From contig JACYXH010000278.1 of assembly GCA_026745465.1 (NCBI GenBank), forward strand, positions 392,478 through 456,477: DNA of 64,000 bases. The letters run 5' to 3'. The DNA comes from Lota lota. Its lineage: Eukaryota > Chordata > Actinopteri > Gadiformes > Lotidae. Below, piece by piece: positions 1 through 33,568 of this stretch. How positions within the stretch are numbered: the first letter of the stretch is position 1; each line of letters begins with the position of its first letter. Position numbers and translations under genes: made by a program. Below the pieces are notes generated by a model. It did not search any database. It worked only from the letters and a program-made list of their open reading frames with translations, and was not told the origin of the DNA.

Positions 1-37
1 TGTCATTCCGTCAGTTTCTGTTTGGCTCATTACAAGA

Positions 38-910
38 TGGAATGATGGAGGTAAACTTAGGAGAAGGTATAGGAGAATGAATTGGTAGAGGTACATGTAC
101 AAGCGAATGAAAAGATGGAGGTTAATGTAAAATAATTGAATGATGGAAATAAACGTAGGAGAGAGTAGAAGAGAATTTAGAGATGGAGGTAAATGTCGGC
201 GAGAAAGAGAATGTACTGATGGAGGTACTTGTAGAAGAGAATGGACTGATGGGGGTACATGTAGAAGAGAATGGACTGATGGAGGTACTTGTAGAAGAGA
301 ATGTACTGATGGAGGTACATGTAGAAGAGAATGGACTGATGGAGGTACTTGTAGAAGAGAATGTACTGATGGAGGTACATGTAGAAGAGAATGGAGTGAT
401 GGAGGTACACGTAGAAGAGAATGTACTTATGGAGGTACAGGTAGGAGAGAGTTGAAGAGAATGGACTGATGGAGGTACACGTAGAAGAGAATGGACTGAT
501 GGAGGTACACGTAGAAGAGAATGGACTGATGGAGGTACACGTAGGAGAGAGTAGAAGAGAATGGACTGATGGAGGTACATGTAGAAAAGAATGGACTGAT
601 GGAGGTACATGTAGAAGAGAATGTACTGATGGAGGTACATGTAGAAGAGAATGGACTGATGGAGGTACATGTAGAAGAGAATGTACTGATGGAGGTACAT
701 GTAGAAGAGAATGTACTGATGGAGGTACATGTAGAAGAGAATGGACTGATGGAGGTACATGTAGAAGAGAATGTACTGATGGAGGTACATGTAGAAGAGA
801 ATGGACTGATGGAGGTACACGTAGGAGAGAGTAGAAGAGAATGGACTGATGGAGGTACATGTAGAAAAGAATGGACTGATGGAGGTACACGTAGGAGAGA
901 GTAGAAGATA
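38..910. repeat. 30-bp minisatellite array
   Basis: About 28 tandem units with a 30-bp period, of the form atggactgatggaggtacat followed by gtagaagaga. Two unit variants (atggactgat and atgtactgat) alternate irregularly, and a 12-bp insertion variant (gtaggagagagt...) recurs near 450, 545, 825 and 895. The first 150 bp are more diverged. Because the period is a multiple of three, several frames on both strands stay open for up to about 300 codons; these are not genes. The array lies in a TBL3 intron upstream of the first exon in the window. Confidence 0.9.
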
Positions 911-1434
911 ACCTTCCTGATGCGCTTGGTTCAGATCTCCTGCAGTCACCCCAGCACTCCCCTTCTGCCTTTCTGATTGTTTGAACCCCGTCAGGGAAAT
1001 CATCAGATATAGAATCACAGAATAGTCCAGTGGTTATGCGGAGTTGCTGGAAAGTGAAGCTGAATTTAAACCAGGTCATTTTGTTGCGTTGCCAATCGGG
1101 GAATAATAGATCATTGCTGGCTTGAACACAACAATTTATCTTGCGCAACTCGCCTTGCCCCACCCATTACTCTTTAGCTTTCAAATACATGCATGTGTGC
1201 ACGTTCACCACGTTCATACTTTCCGCCACAGGTTATTCAGCTTCCAGGATTCCTTTGTTTCTTTTGTGACGCAGAGGCAAGTAGGTGTCGAGACAAAGAC
1301 CCTGAATGTTTATTAGGATTGTCATGGAATCAAGCATTTATCGCGTTCTATGTTTTTTAGGAATAGGAAACCATTTGTATTAGGAGCTTGCGCAATGGTT
1401 CCAGGTGTTAACAGATAGTATTTGTTAGACTGAA

Positions 1435-1535
1435 TGGTCAAGCATAGCATTGACACTGCCAGGGTTGAGGGTTAAATTCCCAATGCTTAGCTTTTATCCA
1501 AAGCATCTTGCAGTGTAAAATCATCATCTAAAATC
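1435..1535 (+). mobile_element. short tRNA-derived SINE remnant
   Basis: A tRNA box-B-like stretch (gggttaaattccc) is followed by the teleost SINE core 'ttttatccaaagcatcttgc'. The copy is truncated. It sits in the TBL3 intron just upstream of the first exon of the window. Confidence 0.4.
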
Positions 1536-1707
1536 ATTTTGATAACATCACCTTGCAATACCGTGGGTATAAAGAAATTTTGGGTTCAAGTTTATCATGG
1601 GCTGCCCCTGGTCAGAATCGAACCAGGGCCTCATATGCCACATGACATACGACAGATGCCTCTCCATTCGTCACCATGGTAACCTGCCGATATCCTCCTC
1701 CCATCAG

Positions 1708-23974
<22,267 letters not shown>

Positions 23975-24320
23975 CCTGGGATCCCTCCCGCCCCCCGTGA
24001 GTCCTTAGCAACTGCCAGTCCACAGTGACCGTTAGTAGCTACTGCAGAGGAGACAGGGAGCTCTGGTTGGACACCAAGCACGGACCGTAGGCTGGTAAAC
24101 ATAACTGACCTGGTTAAACTTCCACAGCGTTGGAATGTGCACACAGAGAAAGATGGCATTCCTGCCATGGAAGCCATGTCGATAAGAACTGAATTCTGTT
24201 CCATTACCCAAGTTGTCTCCCTGCTTCTTATTGTGCTTTTCTGAAGCAGACACTGGTCCACTCCCATTGTTTAGCTAGAAGAAGGAAGGAATGCCTGGAT
24301 GGGTAAATTTTTAAGAGCAA

Positions 24321-24466
24321 AATAAATAAAGGGTTATCTCTAGTGTGCAGTTATTTCCTCTTTCCTCTTCCTTATCCGTTAATCTGTTTGCTGAAGGGAA
24401 AAGTAGGACGGTTCCTTATAACTGTGGATTTTGTATACGAGGATGAAAATTTGATTTTAAAATAAA
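24321..24466 (+). promoter_or_regulatory. TBL3 polyadenylation signals
   Basis: AATAAA hexamers occur at 24321 (overlapping a second at 24325) and at 24461, 350 and 490 bp after the TBL3 stop codon. Either could end the transcript; the sequence alone does not choose. Confidence 0.6.
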
Positions 24467-24479
24467 AAACCTTTGGTGT

Positions 24480-25526
24480 AATGTGGTGTTTTGTAGATCC
24501 ATGTCATTTTTGTTTTAACATAATTGCATTCAATTAGAAATTGTTTAGTTTTTTACTGTCACAGTTGTATGGGTTGTCGTTGTTTGGAGTTTTGAATGGA
24601 GAAGCCATTTTGCCACAGGACATTTTAAATGGCATATGTTTCAGCCATAATGTTTTCAACCTACCATGGATTAGTTTGTGCAACAAGGAAGAATAAGGTG
24701 CGATTGTCAAGATAATGTTCTAGCAATACTGGATGCTTGGTTACATTTTAAGAGTAGTGTCAATCTTGATATACGAAGTTATATACCTTTTTAGAGGTAC
24801 ATATAGATGGGAAATGTATGTCAAGTATGAATTCACAACAGAGTATGGCTTTCATGGTTCATTGATTTATTGTGCGCATTACAAACATCCATGGTACAAA
24901 AGTGTTCTTTCATCAATTGAAGATACAATTGCTTGGTAGGATTTCAGAAAATAAAGTATATACAATACATACATGCATATAAAGCAGTTTAGTTCTCCAG
25001 TATGGAATATAAGTTTACAGAAGACACTAGAAAGAAATGGGTATTAGCAATAATATACCATTTATCACCATCTTACAAATGGTGTTTTACACCCCTTTTA
25101 GACCACTGGATCTGAAAACGTTAAATAAACCATGTGTGGCACAACAAAAAATGTATCAACAAAAAGTGATACAAAAATCAACCAACTTTGGTAATTGAGT
25201 GACATGATATATACAACCCTACTATATAACTATACTACTATATAACTATACTACTATTATCTTCCTTCATAATGCATGGAATGGTCATTACAACTATGAG
25301 ATCCAGCATGCTCCTAAATCACAGCAGAAACGCCAAGCCATCCTGGGCAACCGGTGCTCTATCCAAGCCACCCAGCCCGAGGGTGCTGCGACCCACCCAG
25401 CGTTGACACCTGCCAACCCGGTCCGCACTGCACACAAGTCGGGTTGGCCGACCCCGCAACTCGGTTTGGAGCTCCAGGGGAGAAGTGTATTCATCGGTAG
25501 AACATCAAAATGTGGGTTCTGTCTGT
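24480..25526. other. Intergenic, convergent 3' ends of TBL3 and NOXO1 copy A
   Basis: No gene seen. The stretch is AT-rich, with a short (actatactactatata)-type repeat at 25215-25262. It should hold the 3'UTR of NOXO1 copy A; a minus-strand AATAAA is at 24866-24871. Confidence 0.6.
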
Positions 25527-28260
25527 TCAGCGGCTCTGGATGTCACACGAGGTCGGGGACAGCCCGCCCTTGGAGGCGTTCTTGCGGGTGACGGTGGTGC
25601 AGCGGCTCAGGATCTCCTCGGCGCGGGGCCTGGGGGGCACCTTGGGTGTGGTAGGCCCCTTGAAGAGGTTGGGGTCGGACACGCTGGGGGTCATCTTGCC
25701 GGTGTTGGGGCTGAGGTGGTTGGACGACATCGCGGCGGGCGGCGGTGTCCGGCTCAGCCGCAGCTGCTGCTCGTTCAGGCTGTGGGTCAGGTCGAGGGTG
25801 GGGCTCCCGTTGGAGGAGCTGAGGTCGTCGCTGTAGTCGCTGCTGTCGCTCGCCAGGCTGCCCACGCTCTCCTGGCTCTCCAGCGTGTGGCTCCTGTAGT
25901 CATCCTCCTCCGAATGCACCCTGATCACGGGCAGCGGACCAGCACGGACGCCGCCACCATTGTTGCCCGCGGTGGGGGAGGAGGCGTCGTAGGAGCCCTT
26001 CCTCATGTAGGGCTTGGCGGGCAGAAGGGAACCAGCCGCATGACCAGTGTAGTCTTGGATCTCCATCGAGTGGGAACGGTGCCGGTCGCCGAGGCGCTTC
26101 TTGTTGGGCGCGGAGGGCAGTTGGAGGACGTTGCCCTGGGTGTGGCCTCCCAAGCTGAGGGCTTGGAGCTGGGACAGCGGGAGGATCTCGCCCTGGGAGT
26201 GGCTGCGTTCGTTGGGGTTGTAGCGTCTCAGGCTGAGGGCTTGGAGCTGGGACAGCGGGAGGATCTCGCCCTGGGAGTGGCTGCGTTCGTTGGGGTTGTA
26301 GCGTCTCAGGCTGAGGGCTTGGAGCTGGGACAGCGGGAGGATGTCGCCCTGGGAGTGGCTGCGTTTGTTTCGGTTGTAGCCTCCCAGGCTGGGAGGTTGC
26401 AGCTGGGACAGGTTGACGTTGGAGCCGCGCAGGTCCTGCTGGAGGGCGGCCATGCGGATGCGGGGGTTGTTGTAGGGCTGCAGGTAGAGGGTGGGGACGT
26501 AGCCCACCTGGCCACCAGATCTGTTCGGAGAAGGGGAGTACAGCTTTCAAATAATATTCACCATTTCATCAATAAACGTACGACTGACAATTGCCCCCCT
26601 CCTCCAGTGTTGAGGAACTGTGCCCACCTGACGAGCCACCAGCCGTTGTTAGACTTCTGAAGAACCTCCACCACAGATCCAATGTTCACAGACACCTCGT
26701 CTCTGTTGGCGGCCTTGTAGTTCTTCACGACAGTGTACAGCGCACCTGAGGGTGGACAGGGAGAGAGTCGATATCTCGTTCAGGACACTGTTAAGGCACA
26801 ACTAATACGTATGCATAAGTAATCCACTTTGGTTGTGTGAAAGCTATGCGAGTTGCCGTAGCAACGCACCTATCCCAGTAGGGCTGTCTGTCTGGTCATC
26901 GTCCTCGTCGTCCTCGTCCTCGTCGTCTTCTCCGTCCTCTAACTTCTCCAGGTACGGTGCGGGGAACCAGGCCAAACGCTTATCTTCATTTTCAACCAAC
27001 CACCATCCTGAACACACACGGTGGCAGATTAGATTACCAGGATCCTATAGGCCTAATACGTCTACACGTGTTTGATTTGGTGCTTGAGTGTTAACGAAAC
27101 ATTTTTGTGTGCGCCGTTTCTCCCTCACCTGCTTTATCTTTGATAAGCACGTCCACTTTTTCATCCAGGGCAACTTTAAAGGGCTTGTTCTTCGTGTCTT
27201 TGGTCTCGTACGACGCAACGCAGCGGTAGGTCTCCGTCACGAACGGCTGCGTCACGTTGCCCGCGCTGTGTGTCCTGTCCTGGTTTCTCTCGCCGATGCC
27301 GTCGTCCGAAGGCATTACCATGATGCTTTTAAATATAAGCCATTGATACGTTTTACATTAGTTAAGCTGTAGAACAACGAACAAATACCCAAATAAGAGT
27401 TTGTGATGTTGTAGGCTTGGCCATCAACGAGATAGCATATAGCCTAAATGATGAAAATCCATAATTCAAAAATAATGGGGGACTCGTGCTTACCTGTTAC
27501 TAGCGTACTCCGGTTCAAGGTCCTGGGCGGTGGGGTGGAAGAACCGTATGAGCTCCGCGGATTGGGAGACCCGCGGGTCGCAGCTCAGAAGTTCGTCGCA
27601 GTACTTCTCCAGGAACTTGAGGCGGAGGACTGATCGGCTGGGGCCCTTTTTCTGACCGCCACCCTGTGTCTGGTGGTCTGCATGGCAGAAGGGCAGGGAG
27701 GTGAGGAATCGCAGCGAACACATATTTCCAAATTTATGAAAACAAAGTAATAAAAATATAAAATAAAAATAAGATGAGCATAGACTGGTACCGACCTTTA
27801 AATTTAGGGATGATTCTGGATGACCTTTTCAAAGAATTTGTAGGCGGGAACGCTTTCTTCATTTGTTTCTGTTGAGTAATGATGATGAGCATGAATGTTA
27901 AAGAGTTAATAATTTATTTGACTGACAAGCAAGTAATAGTTACTGTAGCCTAATAATGGAGGTCTTTACTTACATGCATTTTCTTGAAATCCGGAAAGCT
28001 TCGATAAACAACAATTTCGTTCTGGTCTGACCAAAGCACCGACGTGATGTAGGTCTGTATAAAAAAAAAAATACAATGCACATTTAACATGCTGTGTGTA
28101 AATTTAAACTACAGAGTCCCCGCTATAGACTAGGCCTGTTTTCATGTCTGTCCTAAACATCATCTGCAGGCTGCAGAGACTCAGAAATCCTTACTTTGCT
28201 ATTCTCTTTGTGCATTACTCCAATGAGTCGCACGCTGATGGGATATCGTTGCTCGTCCAT
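25527..28260 (-). CDS. noxo1: NOXO1 copy A (NADPH oxidase organizer 1), complete, 8 exons
   Basis: Exons from the 5' end: 28260-28195, 28054-27974, 27868-27796, 27677-27494, 27325-27129, 27007-26870, 26745-26628, 26520-25527 (TGA). Phases agree; 616 residues, against about 370 in human. PX domain, residues 1-134 (starts [15 protein letters not shown], ends [13 protein letters not shown]). First SH3, about 150-225 (TYRCVASYE...[18 protein letters not shown]). Then an acidic linker, and second SH3, about 247-300 ([28 protein letters not shown]). Near 576-592 is a proline-rich tail, [16 protein letters not shown]. Known: the PX domain binds membrane phosphoinositides, the SH3 pair binds p22phox and the tail binds NOXA1, together activating NOX1 or NOX3. 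NCF1 was considered; the WWLVENED and SRC.TVTR matches and the TBL3 neighbour favour NOXO1. Residues about 315-410 are a 26-residue repeat array, and the first intron is short. A TATA box lies 100 bp upstream of the ATG. Confidence 0.92.
26151..26411 (-). repeat. 78-bp coding tandem repeat in NOXO1 copy A
   Basis: Unit starts are seen at 26161, 26239, 26317 and 26395, exactly 78 bp apart; units 1 and 2 are nearly identical and the outer ones degenerate. Each encodes 26 residues built on [20 protein letters not shown] plus QGEILP. The period is in frame, so unit number can change without breaking the protein. Confidence 0.93.
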
Positions 28261-28362
28261 TGTCTTCTTTACTCCGAGTTAAGGTGTAAAGAAGCAGGTC
28301 CGATCTGTTCGCCTCGGCTTGCAGCAGGTGGGTGTCTGAAGTCAGGACGCTGAGCACGTGAG

Positions 28363-28368
28363 TTTATA
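28363..28368 (-). promoter_or_regulatory. TATA box of NOXO1 copy A
   Basis: The minus strand reads gctaTATAAActc, with the TATAAA core 103 bp before the ATG at 28260. The same motif is kept at 34247-34252 upstream of copy B. E-box-like cacgtg lies just downstream (28356-28361). Confidence 0.6.
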
Positions 28369-28369
28369 T

Positions 28370-30357
28370 AGCAGGCTGAACGCCCGATGATGTACAGGAG
28401 GTGCGGCCGTCGGAAACTGGGACAGCCTGGAAAGAAAACACAAAAGTGTGTGCGTGTGGGCGTGTGCGTTTAGACAAGGTGCTTGAAAAATGTATTGTTG
28501 AGTGTTATTATAATGCTCCTGTAATCGTTTGTCATCGAGACTTCTAGGAAACACCCAATGAAGTCGTTTTATTGCAATTGAAACACACCCCATTTTACAC
28601 AAAACAAAGTAGGCCTATACAAATCTGTACAAAAGACAAAAGGACTGGAAAATGTTATGGCGAAAGCTACTGGGCGTTGGGCTATATGAACGTTAAAAAT
28701 AATAGGCCTATTTAGGGGGGAAATTCCCATTTTGGGGTAATACAATTTTATTTGTATTCTATTTCAACATTAGGTCTCCTTTTACATTTCGTTTCAAACA
28801 TAGATCCACATATCGAAACTATCTTAAAATGTGATATTTTTTGTCAAATTAGTCATTTTGTATTGCATCAACGAGGTTAATTGCCGAAGAATTAGCCCAA
28901 TAATTGGTTCCCAATTCAGTTTCTTGCTCCTATTTTTTCCTGAAAATATGTTACATTTGTACATGACGTAGTAAGTCAAATGCATCTATTAACCAACTCT
29001 GGTTGCTGATATCACGACTTCAACAGTGTATTAGGCCTACTCATACTCATAATTAGTAGATTATTATAAGGGTAGAGGCGTGAGAGTGCACGCATGTGTT
29101 AGGCCATGCATCACGGACATGTCTTATGACTAAACATGTCTGTTGACATTGGATATACAATATAGATATAGATTTACAATTAGTTCGACGTGTAGGCCTA
29201 CAGCATTTATTGTAATTTACACAACACAATGTGATGAGGATGAAGCATATGATGTCTCTTGGGTTTTTGTTTTTGATGGACTTTCTTTGGGGCCACAAAG
29301 GTGGACACTGCTTTTTTTTTTACCCATCTGAAAACATTCCACAGGGTATGGCTACTAGAAAATGAAGAGAAATAAGCGTGTAGCTCTCTTCCATCACCCT
29401 TTCGAGCTCCAACTCGGCCTCCCAGATGCGTCGGTCAACTATTGGTGTATACTGCCATCTAGTGGTGGTGTCCGCTGTTTCGGTTACACATTGGCTGCAA
29501 GGAAGAAATGGAAAGAATATAGATGGTGATTCTCGGCTGTGCTTCTAAGAAACAAATGAAATCGACTCACAGAATGTATAAAAAACGATTATTCAATATT
29601 TGTTTAATCATCCATCAACAAGTCATCTTAAAAGACATCTTTTACACATCGTATATGTTAAATTTCCATGTATATATCAAATATCAACTTTAAATCAGTC
29701 CTTTATTCATGTGACATTCTCTGTGCATTGCATTCTCTTTATGCCTATACCATCAAGCCTACTGACCAAGCTGTTGGCAAATCCAGCTATAGCTAGCTGT
29801 GGTTCATACTGGTATAAGCTACAAAGATTGGCCAGTGAGGTAGGCAACTGTACTTTTGAATACACTTTTCGAAGCAATCCTAAAAGGACCATATTGCATC
29901 CTCATTCCTGCATGTTCCCCACAAAAGTCAAATTAAAAGTCACACATAAACAACAACACCTGCAAATAATATTAGCCTCTTAGAAGGAAAGATATACAGT
30001 TTTTAAAAAAGATTAAGCTATTAGATACCGGTGATTAGTACAATACTTTAACACAAACAAGGCATCAGGTTTTACTTTTTTCTAAGAATTTCCCCACTCT
30101 GCAATTTTACCCATCTGAGTAACCTCTGAACTCTGGGTGGAACGAAATATAAGAGTATAGGAGGTGAAAACTGTGACTCTGACACAAACTCAACTGCTGT
30201 GCTCTTAGTTCTGTAGTTATTAGGCAGTTAATTGTCATAATCGATCTGTAATCCGTCACATTAACTATCAGCATTTTCCTCACACAGGTTGGAGTTAATC
30301 CAGCCCCATTACAAATACAAAATATAACACCTCCCCCCCATCCCGAGGAAATCCAAT

Positions 30358-30397
<40 letters not shown>

Positions 30398-31784
30398 TTT
30401 GTATTTCAAGTGTGAGCTGAGGTTCCCCACGTTGTCTAAATCCAATACTTTTGTAAACAAATCTCTTGTCATGTCAAGTTCTGACATGACGTCTTAAAAT
30501 CTAAAGTTTAATGACTAAACTTTTGATTTTTTTAATATTATAGATTCATATCACAGTAGCTTTGTCACACACAAACCAACTTAAATTAATGATCTTACAT
30601 ACACACATTTCCTCCATCTTCTAACGGACTACCTGGCGCAAGATCATTTGCAACATTACCCTTTTAAAATGTCCCCTGAATATAAAATGTAACCTAATCT
30701 GGATTCAATGGCCTACAGGCCTTATTTTAACTAGTGGCCATCTTGGTTCTGAATACTAGCTGGGTGGGGGGGGAAACTGAATGCCAACCTCCACATTCTG
30801 TTTCTCCCCCCCCCCCCCCCCCCCCCCCCCCCCACCCAATTAGCGTTCAGAACCAAGATGGAAACAAAATGGCCGCTAGGTGAATACGGCCCATAGGGTC
30901 TCACTCTGCTTGCATAGAAAGTTGTGAAGAGTGTCTGGCTAGCAGTATCTTTCTGACGAGGGCAGGGAATAGGTGCTTACAAAAGCAACAGCAACAATAG
31001 TAGCAGCAGCATAGAAATGCTTGGTTACAAATCAAGCAACTGGAGATTCCCAGTCCTGTTAGTGTTTTGTAAACCAATTGACTTACTAAGGACTTGATAA
31101 ATCACAGCGAATTAGCCCCCCGTTGTCACATTTGGATCAGGAGTTTATCAAACAGATAGCATTACAACACGTCATCCTGGAGTAGTAGGCTAGCACTTCA
31201 GGTGTGTTGGCTAGCAATCATAGGTTCTGATTTAAAAGAAAATTGTCAGCATCTTTCATCTTCACTTCCAAGAAATGACATGACAAAGATTTAAAATATA
31301 ACAACATTAGCCTCAATATATTATCCAACCAAGTAGCGTGGTCTCATTAAAAGGCAGACTGTTCAAAGGTTTGGCATCTCCATGAGGAGTAAAGAAGGTG
31401 AAGAAAGGGTAACAAGGGGATCAGCAAGAGACAGAAAAACACATTTAAAAGTTAAAATAAACAACTTCTTAAATAAGTTTAAAAAAGGAACAAATGAAGA
31501 AAATGCTAAATGTCCTCAGATGAAAGATCTGTGAACTGTTCCATTTGTTACCAATGTTCATCTATTTTTGTTTCCCTTCCTCCTCCAGCCCAACAGTACC
31601 ATGGCCACCTTATTTGCCCCTGCATGTATCCCATTCTTTAAGAGGGAAACCAGTTCAACTTCTCTTGGCGGGGGATGCTTGCCCGATGGAGGGTACCACC
31701 AGCACCATCCAGATTCCTTAAGTCCACGGGGGGCCGAGTCCAATGTTTGCTCTCTGAGTTAATAACGCACACGGCGTTCTGCTG
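28370..31784. other. Non-coding: NOXO1 upstream region and duplicated GID4 3'UTR-side DNA
   Basis: No gene seen. The half next to GID4 (about 29330-31784) is nearly identical to 35380-37920; the half near NOXO1 (28370-29320) is more diverged from its partner. It holds a CA tract (30360-30394) and a 29-bp poly-C (30805-30833). An open frame at 29600-29983 is repeated at 35683-36066 but has no family resemblance and lies where GID4 3'UTR would be. Confidence 0.6.
30805..30833. repeat. poly-C tract, 29 bp
   Basis: An uninterrupted C run. The homologous tract in the second duplication unit (36963-36973) is far shorter, so the tract length changed after duplication. Confidence 0.9.
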
Positions 31785-32187
31785 TCACAGGAACTCGTAA
31801 ATGGGCACACTGTGTTCCCGGACGTGGTTGCGGTTTAGAGACTGGTACCTGTAACAAAACCAAATAAAATACAAGAATTGACATATTGGGATATGGACAT
31901 CGGATACAAAGATTGAACATACACACCCCAACATTTCCAATATTTTTCCACTAATTGTGGGACAATCTTACATGCCATGTTGCATGCCAAGACCCCTCAG
32001 AATCGCCCTTCTCGTCTCTATTCAGTGAGTGCCATTTAGAATCCTTCCATTTTCCTTCCTTTCTGCCTTGGTTTTGGACCCGGAAGCCTTTAGAGGCCGG
32101 TCGTTCGGTCCGATACGCAAGGTAATTACCATTCAGAACTTCTGTGGTAGTAGTATTCCTCGATGGTGGCGGTGGACTTCTGGAAGC
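31785..32187 (-). pseudogene. Decapitated GID4 3' end (last exon and part of penultimate exon)
   Basis: A copy of the GID4 last exon is at 31848-31785 ([23 protein letters not shown]) and a piece of the penultimate exon is at 32187-32130 ([19 protein letters not shown]), with donor and acceptor sites still present. The exon's 5' part and all upstream GID4 exons are absent, replaced by NOXO1 sequence. Compared with the intact copy it has L-to-R and R-to-L changes in the last exon and G-to-E in the penultimate, consistent with lost constraint. It cannot make GID4, but its splice sites could be used by NOXO1 copy B transcripts. Confidence 0.88.
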
Positions 32188-33530
32188 TCGTGGAGGTTGT
32201 AGACCCCCAGGCCAGAGGCGGGGGGCTTGCAGCTGGGACAGGTTGACGTTGGAGCCGCGCAGGTCCTGCTGGAGGGCGGCCATGCGGATGCGGGGGTTGT
32301 TGTAGGGCTGCAGGTAGAGGGTGGGGACGTAGCCCACCTGGCCACCAGATCTGTTCGGAGAAGGGGAGGACAGCTTTCAAATAATATTCACCATTTCATC
32401 AATAAACATATGACTGACAATTGCCCCCCTCCTCCAGTGTTGAGGAACTGTGCCCACCTGACGAGCCACCAGCCGTTGTTAGACTTCTGAAGAACCTCCA
32501 CCACAGATCCAATGTTCACAGACACCTCGTCTCTGTTGGCGGCCTTGTAGTTCTTCACGACAGTGTACAGCGCACCTGAGGGTGGACAGGGAGAGAGTCG
32601 ATATATCGTTCATGACACTGTTAAGGCACAACTAATACGTATGCATAAGTAATCCACTTTGGTTGTGTGAAAGCTATGCGAGTTGCTGTAGCAACGCACC
32701 TATCCCAGTAGGGCTGTCTGTCTGGTCATCGTCCTCGTCCTCGTCATCTTCTCCGTCCTCTAACTTCTCCAGGTACGGTGCGGGGAACCAGGCCAAACGA
32801 TTATCTTCATTTTCAACCAACCACCATCCTGAACACACATGGTGGCAGATTAGATGACCAGGATCTTATAGGCCTAATACTTCTACATGTGTTTGATTTG
32901 GTGCTTGAGTGTTATAGAATCTCCGATTATGAAACATTTTTGTGTGCGCCGTTTCTCTCTCACCTGCTTTATCTTTGATAAGCACGTCCACTTTTTCATC
33001 CAGGGCAACTTTAAAGGGCTTGTTCTTCGTGTCTTTGGTCTCGTACGACGCAACGCAGCGGTAGGTCTCCGTCACGAACGGCTGCGTCACGTTGCCCGCG
33101 CTGTGTGTCCTGTCCTGGTTTCTCTCGCCGATGCCGTCGTCCGAAGGCATTACCATGATGCTTTTAAATGAAAGCCATTTTTAAGCTTTTCATTCGATTT
33201 AGAAAAACGCACGAATACCCAAAACAGAATTGGAAATGTTGTAGGCGAATCCATTAACGAGATATAGAGCAAAAATGATAAAAATCCATAATTCAAAAAT
33301 AATGGGGGACTCGTGCTTACCTGTTACTAGCGTACTCCGGCTCAAGGTCCTGGGCGGTGGGGTGGAAGAACCGTATGAGCTCCGCGGATTGGGAGACCCG
33401 CGGGTCGCAGCTCAGAAGTTCGTCGCAGTACTTCTCCAGGAACTTGAGGCGGAGGACTGATCGGCTGGGGCCCTTTTTCTGACCGCCACCCTGTGTCTGG
33501 TGATCTGCATGGCACCATTGTGTGTGTGTG

Positions 33531-33568
<38 letters not shown>

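Larger units (their letters stand above)
26373..32187. repeat. Tandem segmental duplication, unit 1
   Basis: Direct-repeat partner of 32188-38327. It runs from inside the last exon of NOXO1 copy A, through all upstream NOXO1 exons and promoter, to the 3' UTR, last exon and part of the penultimate exon of GID4. Landmarks repeated in the same order and orientation include the NOXO1 exons (27129 vs 32964), a poly-C tract (30805 vs 36961), a CA tract (30360 vs 36442) and the GID4 last exon (31785 vs 37921). Confidence 0.93.

Noticed and set aside
122..1163. Open frames of about 300 codons on both strands (YMYLHQSILF-type and TDGGTCRREW-type)
   Set aside because: They are created by the 30-bp minisatellite, whose period is a multiple of three. 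There is no family resemblance, and several frames are open at once.
25485..26660. 391-codon plus-strand open frame opposite NOXO1 last exon
   Set aside because: It is the antisense shadow of the GC-rich NOXO1 coding repeats; the minus-strand frame has splice sites and recognisable domains.
25527..28260. NCF1 (p47phox) identity for the PX-SH3-SH3 gene
   Set aside because: The order of domains is shared, but the GWWLVENED...AWFPAPYLE and SRC.TVTR matches and the TBL3 neighbour point to NOXO1.
29600..29983. 127-codon frame repeated at 35683-36066, a possible duplicated small gene
   Set aside because: Its conservation is explained by the recent segmental duplication. It lies in GID4 3'-side DNA, and a 61-codon frame is equally open on the other strand.
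31568..31762. Open frame repeated at 37522-37898 next to GID4 last exon
   Set aside because: It lies antisense within the GID4 3'UTR. The copies differ in length and frame (TSTSL insertion), as expected of non-coding DNA.
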